From: a virus
Virus record (IMG/VR): IMGVR_UViG_3300043772_001630
Span: 1-39,609 of that record
Length of the DNA stretch: 39,609 bases
Strand: one strand, 5' to 3'
In this document: positions 1 through 6,252 of the stretch, one piece after another
Position numbering within the stretch: position 1 is the first letter of the stretch
Layout of the letters: each line of letters starts with the position of its first letter
The notes under the pieces: generated by a model
What the model was told of the DNA's origin: nothing
The model's database searches: none
The model's input: the letters and a program-made list of their open reading frames with translations, nothing else
Position numbers and translations under genes: made by a program

Positions 1-140
1 ATTTTAAGAAACATGAGCAGTGGGAAGCTTTAATAGTATTTAAGAAAATAGACTGTGTTATATCTATAGCTATTCTTGTATGGTTATTCTTTGCACATTT
101 TCATCCTGAAGTTCTTGGATGCTGGAAAATTAACCTTTAA
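1..140 (+). CDS. C-terminal end of a membrane protein (5' truncated)
   Basis: The frame that starts at base 3 is open from the window edge to a TAA at 138-140 and has no ATG inside the window, so this is the last 45 residues of a gene that begins upstream. The visible part has a basic, polar stretch followed by a hydrophobic run (VISIAILVWLFFAHF), then a short polar tail containing one Cys. That looks like a single C-terminal membrane helix. The next gene starts 12 bases after its stop, so the two are probably co-transcribed. Function unknown. Several other single-helix proteins lie just downstream, so this may belong to the same group of small phage membrane proteins. Confidence 0.55.
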   Translation, partial: FKKHEQWEALIVFKKIDCVISIAILVWLFFAHFHPEVLGCWKINL

Positions 141-151
141 ATCAGAATAAG

Positions 152-1018
152 ATGGTGGTTGAGAAAGTTACCAGAAAATCTATGATTATAAGACCAAGTG
201 GGAGGAGTACTGATTTTATCAGTCCCTCCTTTGGTCATGGCTGTTTGTATAACTGTACTTACTGTTATATGAAAAGACATAAGCCGGAAGGATTATCTGT
301 AGCTACAAATACTATGGATATCCTGACAGAAATTAATTCACATGCTTATTTTTCTACAGTAGAGAAACCAAATCAAACAGGAGAGTATGTAACCTATGAT
401 ATCTCTTGTAATGAAGACTTTGCTCTGCATGCTAAATATCATGAATGGAAGACAATCTTTGGATTCTTTAGAGATCATCCACTTGCTATGGGTTCATTTG
501 CCACTAAATATGTAAATGGAGAATTATTATTATTTAATCCAGAAGGTAAAATTAGAATAAGATTTAGTTTGATGCCTGAGAAATGGAGAAAGATTCTTGA
601 ACCTAATACAAATTCTCTTGATGAAAGACTTAGAGCTGTAAAATGGTTTATTGATGCTGGCTATGAAGTACACTTAAACTTTAGTCCTGTAATAGTACAT
701 GATGATTGGTTAACAGAGTATGAGTTCTTATTTGATATAATTGACAAACATTGTTATATGTATCATTGGCCACAAAACTCTATCAAAGCTGAAGTAATAT
801 TTCTTACTCATAATGAAGATAAGCATCAGTATAATCTACAGCATAAACTTCCAGGTGAAGATTTACTTTGGGTACCTAAAATACAAGAAAGTAAAGTATC
901 TCAGTATGGTGGAAAGAATCTTAGATATGAACACAACAGAAAAGCAGATTACATCAAACAGTTTGTTGAGTTACATGATAAGATAATACCTTGGAATACA
1001 ATTAGATATATATTTTAG
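152..1018 (+). CDS. Radical SAM protein, spore photoproduct lyase-like
   Basis: This 288-aa protein has a radical-SAM cluster motif, C31-x3-C35-x2-C38, in the context CLYNCTYCYMK. The spacing and the Y-C-Y context match spore photoproduct lyase (SPL), which repairs the 5-thyminyl-5,6-dihydrothymine UV lesion with a 4Fe-4S cluster and S-adenosylmethionine. Forty-eight residues later, SCNEDFALH (C86) sits where SPL has its hydrogen-donor cysteine (C141 in Bacillus subtilis). The C-terminus resembles SPL as well: EVIFLTHNE, then YGGKNLRY, ending in RYIF. The protein is slightly shorter than the Bacillus enzyme (about 340 aa), mainly at the N-terminus. The ATG at 152 follows an A/T-rich leader without a Shine-Dalgarno sequence. 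Assignment to the SPL-like radical SAM group is firm; that it repairs this lesion in phage or host DNA is inference, because Bacteroidota do not make spores. Confidence 0.82.
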   Translation: MVVEKVTRKSMIIRPSGRSTDFISPSFGHGCLYNCTYCYMKRHKPEGLSVATNTMDILTEINSHAYFSTVEKPNQTGEYVTYDISCNEDFALHAKYHEWKTIFGFFRDHPLAMGSFATKYVNGELLLFNPEGKIRIRFSLMPEKWRKILEPNTNSLDERLRAVKWFIDAGYEVHLNFSPVIVHDDWLTEYEFLFDIIDKHCYMYHWPQNSIKAEVIFLTHNEDKHQYNLQHKLPGEDLLWVPKIQESKVSQYGGKNLRYEHNRKADYIKQFVELHDKIIPWNTIRYIF

Positions 1019-1020
1019 TT

Positions 1021-1302
1021 ATGAGACTTAGAGATACAGAACTTATAGGTAGGAGACTTGTAAAGTATGGGTTCTACAGATCTAAAACAGATCATCAAAA
1101 CTATAGATATCATAATCTTCAAGGAGCAATAACTATTCAGTTTCAAAGATATGGAGTTGTAGGGTGGTCAGCTTTAATAGTTCATGAGATAGATGCACAT
1201 ACTACAATTAAGTTTGATGAATATGAAGCTTTATTTACTCCAGAGTGGTTAGTAGAAGAACATAAGAAATTACAAGCAATGTTTAAATTTTTAAGAGGAT
1301 GA
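1021..1302 (+). CDS. Hypothetical protein, 93 aa
   Basis: A small soluble protein that I do not recognise. It is rich in aromatic and charged residues: an N-terminal basic stretch (RLRDTELIGRRLVKYGF), a central stretch that looks like beta strands (AITIQFQRYGVVGWSALIV), and a C-terminal amphipathic helix ending FKFLRG. No membrane segment or cysteine motif is visible. The ATG lies two bases after the TAG of the SPL-like gene, and its TGA overlaps the next ATG (ATGA), so it is an internal gene of the same transcription unit. The tight coupling supports a real gene. It could be an accessory to its neighbours, but nothing in the sequence shows this. Confidence 0.65.
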   Translation: MRLRDTELIGRRLVKYGFYRSKTDHQNYRYHNLQGAITIQFQRYGVVGWSALIVHEIDAHTTIKFDEYEALFTPEWLVEEHKKLQAMFKFLRG

Positions 1303-1706
1303 TAAAGAATTTTAGTGATCCAAAGATTAAGGGATTAATCGTGGGTATTTGCCATGAACATTGGCATGTTGCAAAACCAAGTGACAGTAATATTGGATAT
1401 TTATGGTATATGTATGCAGCAGGTACCAAAGTTGGAACATTCAGACCATTTATTTTCTTTGCAGAATTAAATTTACTTGTTAAGACAGGTTATATTACTG
1501 AAGAAGAGAAACTTAATTTGCTTGGAATGTTGGATAGTTCAGATGAAGACAATGCAAATATTATGGCTTTTTCTTTATTAACTTTGAGAAATAATAGGCT
1601 AAAAGACCTTGGTGTTTATACTTTGGATAATGATAAATACAAGGAAATTGACTATATTAGAGATATTATTAACACTGAAATATTTATAGGACAATGGCAG
1701 AAATAA
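1299..1706 (+). CDS. Hypothetical protein with S-x-D-x-D-N module, 135 aa
   Basis: Unrecognised 135-aa protein, translationally coupled to the previous gene through an ATGA overlap and overlapping the next gene by 13 bases. Residues about 75-91 read LLGMLDSSDEDNANIMA. This short module recurs in the proteins at 9893-10312 and 12744-14135, which makes it the only visible clue to function. The N-terminal part has a His/Cys-rich patch (CHEHWH, residues 18-23). That patch formally fits HExxH, but it lies in a context that does not look like a zincin helix. The middle (GYLWYMYAAGTKVGTFRPF) is aromatic-rich. No signal peptide or clear membrane helix is seen. Probably a soluble phage accessory protein. 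Confidence 0.65.
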   Translation: MIKNFSDPKIKGLIVGICHEHWHVAKPSDSNIGYLWYMYAAGTKVGTFRPFIFFAELNLLVKTGYITEEEKLNLLGMLDSSDEDNANIMAFSLLTLRNNRLKDLGVYTLDNDKYKEIDYIRDIINTEIFIGQWQK

Positions 1707-1918
1707 TTTTAAAATTCAAAGAAGATGAACTTGAAGATGCAAGAACTGCAATAGATGGTTGGAAATGGAAAGGTGCTATGTGGGAACTTGATCAATGGCT
1801 TAGAGGTGAGATAAAGTATAATGAAAAGATATCTGGAGAAATAGATGCTGCTTATCAAGCTGTTAGAGATAAGATCCGGGAGATTTTAAATGATGATAAC
1901 TTAAATATAGAATCATGA
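1694..1918 (+). CDS. Small conserved phage protein, 74 aa, unknown function
   Basis: A 74-residue acidic, helical protein. The central pattern D-G-W-K-W-K-x-A-M-W-E-L-D-Q-W-L-R (residues 20-36) resembles a short protein seen in many unrelated phages, with the form 'A..G.KY...L.E.D..LR...KY'. I know of no assigned function for that group. It starts inside the end of the preceding gene (13-base overlap), and its TGA overlaps the ATG of the next microprotein, so it is embedded in a chain of coupled genes. No membrane segment or metal motif. The family resemblance is from memory and should be treated as moderate. Confidence 0.65.
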   Translation: MAEIILKFKEDELEDARTAIDGWKWKGAMWELDQWLRGEIKYNEKISGEIDAAYQAVRDKIREILNDDNLNIES

Positions 1919-2007
1919 AAGAATTAGTTCAAATTATTGATACACTTTGTGTAACACTAGTAACACTGGTATTTATGTATGGAGTTTATAAACTGTTAAT
2001 GGATTAA
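1915..2007 (+). CDS. Single-helix membrane microprotein, 30 aa
   Basis: A 30-codon frame whose ATG overlaps the TGA of the preceding gene (ATGA). It stops one base before the next ATG at 2009 and exactly fills that gap. The product is MKELVQ followed by a hydrophobic stretch (IIDTLCVTLVTLVFMYGVY) and a short KLLMD tail, which reads as one membrane-spanning helix with an acidic or basic N-terminal end. The coupling at both ends is the main reason to believe it is translated. Function unknown; phage microproteins of this kind can be holin-like or affect superinfection, but nothing here chooses between these options. Confidence 0.5.
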   Translation: MKELVQIIDTLCVTLVTLVFMYGVYKLLMD

Positions 2008-2008
2008 T

Positions 2009-2191
2009 ATGGAATGTGTTAAATGTGGAGCTCCGGCAACCAAGAGATATAGTCCTGATCTTGATATCAAGGGTATAGGAATGTGTGCTGAGCATACTGA
2101 TGAAATTATGATGGATCTTATGGTTGCTCAGTTTGACAAGAAAGGCTGGGAGAAATTTGAGAAAAAGTATTTACCTAAAAAAGATAAGTGA
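2009..2191 (+). CDS. Small zinc-site protein, 60 aa
   Basis: A 60-residue protein with C3-x2-C6 near the N-terminus and C26-x2-H29 after a 19-residue spacer (CVKCG ... MCAEH), a likely four-ligand zinc site of zinc-ribbon type. The rest is a charged helix (KKGWEKFEKKYLPKKDK) with a very basic end. Small zinc ribbons in phages are often nucleic-acid or protein binding, but no specific role can be read here. The ATG follows the TAA of the preceding microprotein by one base, and its TGA overlaps the ATG of the next microprotein, so it is part of the same coupled chain. Confidence 0.65.
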   Translation: MECVKCGAPATKRYSPDLDIKGIGMCAEHTDEIMMDLMVAQFDKKGWEKFEKKYLPKKDK

Positions 2192-2286
2192 TGGAATTTG
2201 TGATTATAACAGTAGTAGTATTTGCAGTTGCAGGTTTAATAATTTATAACTTAAAAGATGAAAACTATCATAACTGGGATGATTGA
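2191..2286 (+). CDS. Single-helix membrane microprotein, 31 aa
   Basis: A 31-codon frame that begins in a TGATG overlap with the zinc-site gene. The sequence starts MEF and runs at once into VIITVVVFAVAGLIIYNL, an almost ideal membrane helix, followed by a short hydrophilic tail (KDENYHNWDD) rich in Asp, Asn and His. The likely topology is one pass with the acidic tail on the inside or the outside. No lipoprotein cysteine is present. The overlap with the upstream stop codon supports translation. Function unknown. Confidence 0.5.
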   Translation: MEFVIITVVVFAVAGLIIYNLKDENYHNWDD

Positions 2287-2335
2287 CTGTATGTTTACAG
2301 CGATCATCAGTATTATTTATAGAAATTTAGAATAA
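2258..2335 (+). CDS. Possible overlapping membrane microprotein, 25 aa
   Basis: A 25-codon frame that starts 29 bases inside the previous microprotein, in another reading frame, and ends one base before the ATG of the 83-aa gene at 2337. The product, MKTIITGMIDCMFTAIISII followed by YRNLE, is mostly hydrophobic and could be a membrane helix. It fills what would otherwise be a 50-base gap. A short A/T-rich frame of this length can occur by chance, so I hold it as possible only. Confidence 0.25.
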   Translation: MKTIITGMIDCMFTAIISIIYRNLE

Positions 2336-2336
2336 A

Positions 2337-2588
2337 ATGAGTGAACAAGAATTAATAGATCTCGGCTTTGAAAGAGTAGATATACTTGATGATGAAAGCC
2401 AAAATGGATATGATTACTACTACTATCATAAAGAACTATGTTCTGGGGTACTTTTACATAGTACAGATAATATTGATGTTAAAGATGACAAATGGGTATT
2501 AAAATCATTTGAGATTCCTGCATTAAATATCACAGAAAAAGCTCATTATGATCAGTTTCTAGAAATTATGGATAATATAACTTGTTAG
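2337..2588 (+). CDS. Hypothetical protein, 83 aa
   Basis: An acidic 83-aa protein. It begins MSEQELIDLGFERVDI and has a run of tyrosines (YDYYYYHKE, residues about 25-33) followed by alternating strands (GVLLHSTDNIDV, DDKWVLKSFEI). Small proteins of the form 'L..LGF.......YYY..' are common in Bacteroidota phages and have no assigned function to my knowledge. No membrane segment; two cysteines (CSG mid-protein and the final residue). It precedes the 117-aa gene by only two bases. Function unknown. Confidence 0.6.
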   Translation: MSEQELIDLGFERVDILDDESQNGYDYYYYHKELCSGVLLHSTDNIDVKDDKWVLKSFEIPALNITEKAHYDQFLEIMDNITC

Positions 2589-2590
2589 AT

Positions 2591-2944
2591 ATGTTTAGTG
2601 GTAAATTCATTAAGAAAAATGGAAAACTTATCTTTAATAGTCCACAAGATAAATTAGCTTATGAGATTTTTGTAGATAAGATTTCAGAAGGTCAAAAAGT
2701 AGAAATGTATATTGATCTTGCAAATACAGATCATAGTAAAGCACAACTTGCAAAAGTACATGCTTGTATTAGAGAAATGGCAAAAGAGTCTGGATACACT
2801 TTTGATGAAATGAAAGATGTAGTAAAAGATGCATCTGGTCTAGGGGGTAAATCCTTTGCAGATTGTAGTAAAGATGAACTTATGTTAGCTATAGAAGCTT
2901 GTATACAAATAGGAAGAGAACAGTTTAATCTTTCTCTAGGGTAG
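2591..2944 (+). CDS. Hypothetical protein, possibly NinB/Orf-like recombination accessory, 117 aa
   Basis: I start this gene at the ATG at 2591, two bases after the preceding stop. A TTG nine bases earlier overlaps that gene and is less likely. The 117-aa product begins MFSGKFIKKNGKLIF. Its C-terminal two thirds is helical (DHSKAQLAKVHACIREMAKESGYTF, shown here in part), with the later segment KSFADCSKDELMLAIEACIQ. The layout of N-terminal strands, 'S-K-A-Q-x-x-x-V-H', then 'T-F-D-E-M-K-D' and a C-terminal helix recalls NinB/Orf-type phage recombination accessory proteins, but the match is weak. Its 3' end overlaps that of the opposing gene at 2925-3242 by 20 bases. Confidence 0.55.
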   Translation: MFSGKFIKKNGKLIFNSPQDKLAYEIFVDKISEGQKVEMYIDLANTDHSKAQLAKVHACIREMAKESGYTFDEMKDVVKDASGLGGKSFADCSKDELMLAIEACIQIGREQFNLSLG

Positions 2945-3242
2945 GTGCTACGTAACCTTCATCTCCTGGTTCTAAGACTTCTTTTTCATCATATAGTTTT
3001 TGTTCACTTGCCTGTCTTTCTATTTCAGCAAGAAGAAGAACTATTGTATAAAATGTTCTTTGAGCAGAATCTAAATCTTCATATTTTTTATTCATGATGT
3101 CTTTAAAATAGTCATCACCTTTTTCGGGAATATTCATTGATTGAAGTACATGAAAAGATGCAGCTTTAGCCATTAAATAAAAACTTTTATTAACCTTGAT
3201 GTCTAATATTACATCATCTTTCAATTCTTTAACTTTTATCAT
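2925..3242 (-). CDS. Hypothetical protein on opposite strand, 105 aa
   Basis: This frame fills the gap between the rightward genes ending at 2944 and starting at 3274 and runs the other way. I place the start at the ATG with bases 3240-3242; a TTG further upstream would reach into the UDG leader. The product starts MIKVKELKDDVILDIKVN and is predominantly helical. It contains SAQRTFYTIVLLLAEIERQA in the middle and an acidic C-terminal tail (EPGDEGYVAPTLEKD). Amino-acid composition is ordinary for a soluble protein, which argues against a chance frame. Function unknown. The composition recalls small helical proteins that crAss-like phages encode beside structural genes, but I cannot place it. 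Its promoter must lie in or near the first codons of the uracil-DNA glycosylase gene. Confidence 0.6.
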   Translation of the reverse strand: MIKVKELKDDVILDIKVNKSFYLMAKAASFHVLQSMNIPEKGDDYFKDIMNKKYEDLDSAQRTFYTIVLLLAEIERQASEQKLYDEKEVLEPGDEGYVAPTLEKD

Positions 3243-3273
3243 AGTATTAATTTTAAACAAAAATAGAAAAAAA

Positions 3274-3972
3274 ATGGATTTAGAAGAAATTAAACAAAAA
3301 ATGTTTACTAAACTTGGACCCAGCGGCTGGGACAGGATATTTAAATCTTTTGTATTTAGCAGTGACTTTGATGATATACTTACTAAGTTGTATACACTGA
3401 GTCAAGAGGATAAAAGGTTTACTCCACCACTTAAACAAGTCTTTAGGGCCTTTGAGGAGTGTCCATATGATAAACTACAAGTAGTAATAGTAGGTCAGGA
3501 TCCATATCCACAGTTAGGAGTTGCAGACGGTATATCATTTAGTTGTGGTAACACAGGTAAATTACAACCAAGTCTTAAGTATATCTTAGGAGAAGTAAAC
3601 AGGACAGTATACAATGGTCATCCAGTAAGTGAAGATGTAGATCTTACCAGATGGTCTAATCAAGGTATACTTATGCTTAATACAGCTCTTACAGTTGAAG
3701 TAGGTAAGATTGGTAGTCATTATGATATATGGAAACCTTTTACTGCCTACTTGTTAGATTGGTTAAATAATTATAATCCGGGATTGATTTATGTATACAT
3801 GGGTAAAAAAGCTGAAGAATGGTCTGAACTTACTACTAACACTGAGTATAAGTTTACTGTTAAACATCCTGCTTCTGCTGCTTATAACGGTTCTAAATGG
3901 GATAGTAATGATATATTTGTTAAAATATCTTCAATAGTAAATAACACTAGTAATAATATAATAACGTGGTAA
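3274..3972 (+). CDS. ung: Uracil-DNA glycosylase, family 1-like
   Basis: A 232-aa enzyme predicted to cut uracil from DNA and leave an abasic site. Residues 74-79 are GQDPYP, the water-activating motif of family 1 UDGs (canonical GQDPYH), with catalytic Asp76. Then follow GISFS (86-90), the uracil-contacting Asn136 in GILMLNTALTVE (131-142), and H198 in HPASAAYNG, the DNA-intercalation loop (canonical HPSPxS). Length is close to that of bacterial Ung. I use the ATG at 3274, which lies in the A-rich leader. A frame upstream to 3196 would code a hydrophobic stretch overlapping the divergent gene and is not convincing. It opens the rightward replication unit. UDG is a common gene of crAss-like phages; the exact family and the reason a phage keeps it (uracil repair in its own DNA, or attack on host DNA) remain inference. 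Confidence 0.9.
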   Translation: MDLEEIKQKMFTKLGPSGWDRIFKSFVFSSDFDDILTKLYTLSQEDKRFTPPLKQVFRAFEECPYDKLQVVIVGQDPYPQLGVADGISFSCGNTGKLQPSLKYILGEVNRTVYNGHPVSEDVDLTRWSNQGILMLNTALTVEVGKIGSHYDIWKPFTAYLLDWLNNYNPGLIYVYMGKKAEEWSELTTNTEYKFTVKHPASAAYNGSKWDSNDIFVKISSIVNNTSNNIITW

Positions 3973-3973
3973 A

Positions 3974-4561
3974 ATGATAGAAATCTTCACTAAACTAATT
4001 CAGAATGATTTGACACCAAATTCATTCTATGTTTTGTACTGTATTAAAGAAAAAATAGTACCTCACAATTCAATTAATAAAGCACTTGAGTGCAAAAGAC
4101 TGCATATGAATCACTGGCTGTCAGAATCCTTGGAATTGACAGATAAAAGCATTATCTTTATGGCAGAAATTGATGGATATTTTAAGAAATCCAAGAAGAA
4201 AACTTCTAAAGATTTAATGGGGCAGAATTTCATGCAGAACATAGAGGCATATGTAAAAATATTTCCTAATAAGAAACTATCCTCTGGAAAATATGCAAGA
4301 GTTCCAGCCAAAAATCTTGAGAATGCATTTAGATGGTTCTTTGATAACTTCAATTATGATTGGGAAACTATATTTTTAGCAACACAAAAGTATGTACTAG
4401 AATATGAATCTAAAAACTATGAATACATGAGAAACTCTCAATACTTTTTGAGAAAACAAAATGTAGACAAAAGTTGGGATTCTGACTTAGCAACTTATTG
4501 TGAATATCTAAATGATAATCCTGATGAAGATAAAAATGTATTTAGTGACTTAATTGTATAA
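3974..4561 (+). CDS. Probable helicase loader / replication initiation accessory, 195 aa
   Basis: Starts one base after the UDG stop and ends 18 bases before the DnaB-type helicase gene. The N-terminus (LTPNSFYVLYCIKEK, about residues 13-27) looks like the first helices of a winged-helix domain. The C-terminal half, with FDNFNYDWETIFLATQKYV and YEYMRNSQYFLRKQ, has the 'helix, tryptophan, tyrosine' spacing of phage proteins that work as helicase loaders or DnaD-like initiation factors, where a helical domain contacts DnaB and ssDNA. No ATPase motif is present, so it is not a DnaC-type loader. Gene position directly before the helicase is the main support; the family is not certain. Alternative: a DNA-binding regulator of the replication unit. 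Confidence 0.5.
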   Translation: MIEIFTKLIQNDLTPNSFYVLYCIKEKIVPHNSINKALECKRLHMNHWLSESLELTDKSIIFMAEIDGYFKKSKKKTSKDLMGQNFMQNIEAYVKIFPNKKLSSGKYARVPAKNLENAFRWFFDNFNYDWETIFLATQKYVLEYESKNYEYMRNSQYFLRKQNVDKSWDSDLATYCEYLNDNPDEDKNVFSDLIV

Positions 4562-4579
4562 TTTAAATTTTAAAAGTTT

Positions 4580-5587
4580 ATGGGAAAACTATTTAATGGT
4601 GCACGACATCTGTTACCAGTTAGTGAAAGAAACAGTCTTGAAAAAGGTCTTGTTAAAATGAAGGCAAAGAGAGAAGGTAAAATACCTGCATTAATAACTG
4701 CATGGCCTAAATTTAATGATGCCTTTTGTGATGGACTTGAGTGGAGAACTATAACAGTTGTAGGTGCACGACCTGGTACAGGTAAGACCCTGTTTATGGA
4801 ACAGGTGGTTTCTGATATTATAGAAAAGAATCCAGATCAGAAATTTAGAGTACTTAAATTTCAAATGGAAATGGTTGATGAAACTAGTGCAATTAGAAAG
4901 TTTGGTCTGATTACAGGTGCTGATTACAATACATTAATGAGTAAGGATGGAAAGTTAGTTGACAAAAAATTATTTGAGAAGTGTGTAGAATACTACAAAT
5001 CAACAATAAATAATGATTTAATTAATGTCATCTACGATACGTGTACTGTCAATGAAATGTGTGCTACAATTCATTATGAATTGGAAAGATACAAGAATGA
5101 AGATGGTACTTATCCAAACATGCTTGTTACAATAGATCACTCTGCTCTATTCAAAAATGATGTTGGACAGAAAGACAAGTTTGATATGCTAGGTGCATTA
5201 GGTGAAGCCTTGACCTATATGAAGAAGAATTATCCCGTAGCATTTGTTGTCCTAAGTCAGTTGAATAGAAACATAGATGATGTTAAAAGACAAGTAGAAG
5301 CCAACTATGGCAATTATGTATTAGATTCTGACATTTATGGTTCTGATGCTTTATTACAACATGCTGATGTAGTTATTGGTATTAATAAACCCTCTATTAG
5401 AAAAATACAGAAATATGGTCCTGAGAAGTTCCTAATTGAAGATCCGGATACATTAGTGTTCCACTTCCTGAAGTCACGTAATGGTATGACCAGAATCAGT
5501 TTCTTTAAATTAGATAGAGCTACTATGAGAATAGTAGAAATACCAACACCTGCTAGGGAAACCACAGCAAAAATCCAAGTAAATTAA
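4580..5587 (+). CDS. dnaB: Replicative DNA helicase, DnaB-like (SF4) RecA core
   Basis: A 335-aa hexameric-type helicase core that would unwind the duplex 5'-3' at the phage fork. Motifs in order: Walker A GARPGTGKT (62-70), catalytic Glu region FQMEMVDETSA (94-104), Walker B LVTIDH (182-187), H3 LSQLNR (225-230), and arginine-finger region FLKSRNGMTR (296-305). Cellular DnaB is about 450-470 aa. This protein lacks the usual N-terminal helical domain, leaving only about 40 residues before the RecA fold. Another protein would therefore have to connect it to primase and loader; the gene immediately upstream is a candidate. The ATG at 4580 follows the leader TTTAAATTTTAAAAGTTT without Shine-Dalgarno. 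In crAss-like phages such a helicase is a core replication gene. Radical alternatives (RadA/KaiC-like) fit the H3 and arginine-finger motifs less well. Confidence 0.9.
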   Translation: MGKLFNGARHLLPVSERNSLEKGLVKMKAKREGKIPALITAWPKFNDAFCDGLEWRTITVVGARPGTGKTLFMEQVVSDIIEKNPDQKFRVLKFQMEMVDETSAIRKFGLITGADYNTLMSKDGKLVDKKLFEKCVEYYKSTINNDLINVIYDTCTVNEMCATIHYELERYKNEDGTYPNMLVTIDHSALFKNDVGQKDKFDMLGALGEALTYMKKNYPVAFVVLSQLNRNIDDVKRQVEANYGNYVLDSDIYGSDALLQHADVVIGINKPSIRKIQKYGPEKFLIEDPDTLVFHFLKSRNGMTRISFFKLDRATMRIVEIPTPARETTAKIQVN

Positions 5588-5592
5588 TTAAC

Positions 5593-6252
5593 ATGAATAA
5601 CAACAATTTAAGAAAAGAAAAAGAAAGAGAGTTCTATATGCAGCATATGGACACTTTCAAAGCAATTGGATTAGCAGATCCATTTTTTACTATTAAAACT
5701 GCTTTCTTTAAGAAAGGTAAGTTTGGAAAACAATGTCAGTTCTTTGAATGGGAATTGAAGAAAGGAGAAGACATCTATATTGAGTTCTACGAAAACGTGT
5801 ATGATGGAGCAGGAAAGAATACAGACATTGTACCAGGTATTGAAGACAGACAGTTGTTTAAACTTAAGTTTAATCCTTTTTACAATGAGGAGTATGATGT
5901 TACAGAAACAGTTGATGCTGACGGTAAAGTAGATAGAAAATATCTAGTTTCTTTAGGTGAGATGGTTGCTGTACTACCTAGTGGACAAGAGATTAGTTAT
6001 TCTCTTTATGAAAAGAGAAAAGAAGAAGCTAAACTTGAAGTACCACAGTTACAGAAGTCATTAAGTTTGTTTCCAGATTTTGAGCAAGAATTTGCTCCTA
6101 AAGTAGAAGCAGAGATTTTTAATGAAGAAATTGCTGATGCACCATTGTCAGAAATTACTATCAGAGATTTAGCAGCAATTATGTTACTAAAACCTGTTAG
6201 TGCTAGACCTTGGTTGAATGATCTGATTAAACAAACAAAAAGTGATATATGA
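5593..6252 (+). CDS. Conserved replication-module protein of unknown function, 219 aa
   Basis: A 219-aa protein between the helicase and the Sak4-like ATPase genes. I do not recognise the family. The N-terminus is a charged helix (NNNNLRKEKEREFYMQHMD). The middle consists of strands (FGKQCQFFEWELKKGEDIYIEF), suggesting a compact beta domain, perhaps an OB or similar fold. From about residue 140 on there is a charged linker holding QKSLSLF (154-160), which resembles a sliding-clamp binding peptide. The C-terminus ends in a small helical unit (SEITIRDLAAIMLLKPVS ... WLNDLIKQ). It starts five bases after the helicase stop and ends in an ATGA overlap with the next gene. The position suggests a role at the fork or in recombination; this is inference from context. 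Confidence 0.6.
   Translation: MNNNNLRKEKEREFYMQHMDTFKAIGLADPFFTIKTAFFKKGKFGKQCQFFEWELKKGEDIYIEFYENVYDGAGKNTDIVPGIEDRQLFKLKFNPFYNEEYDVTETVDADGKVDRKYLVSLGEMVAVLPSGQEISYSLYEKRKEEAKLEVPQLQKSLSLFPDFEQEFAPKVEAEIFNEEIADAPLSEITIRDLAAIMLLKPVSARPWLNDLIKQTKSDI

Noticed and set aside
1353-1367. HEHWH in the 135-aa protein as a zinc metallopeptidase site
   Set aside because: It fits HExxH formally, but the flanks (IVGIC before and VAKPSDS after, with a Pro close by) do not resemble an active-site helix, and no third ligand is evident.
3196-3273. A longer N-terminus for the uracil-DNA glycosylase, with a hydrophobic leader resembling a signal peptide
   Set aside because: It would overlap the opposite-strand gene and its leader; the ATG at 3274 gives a length normal for the family.
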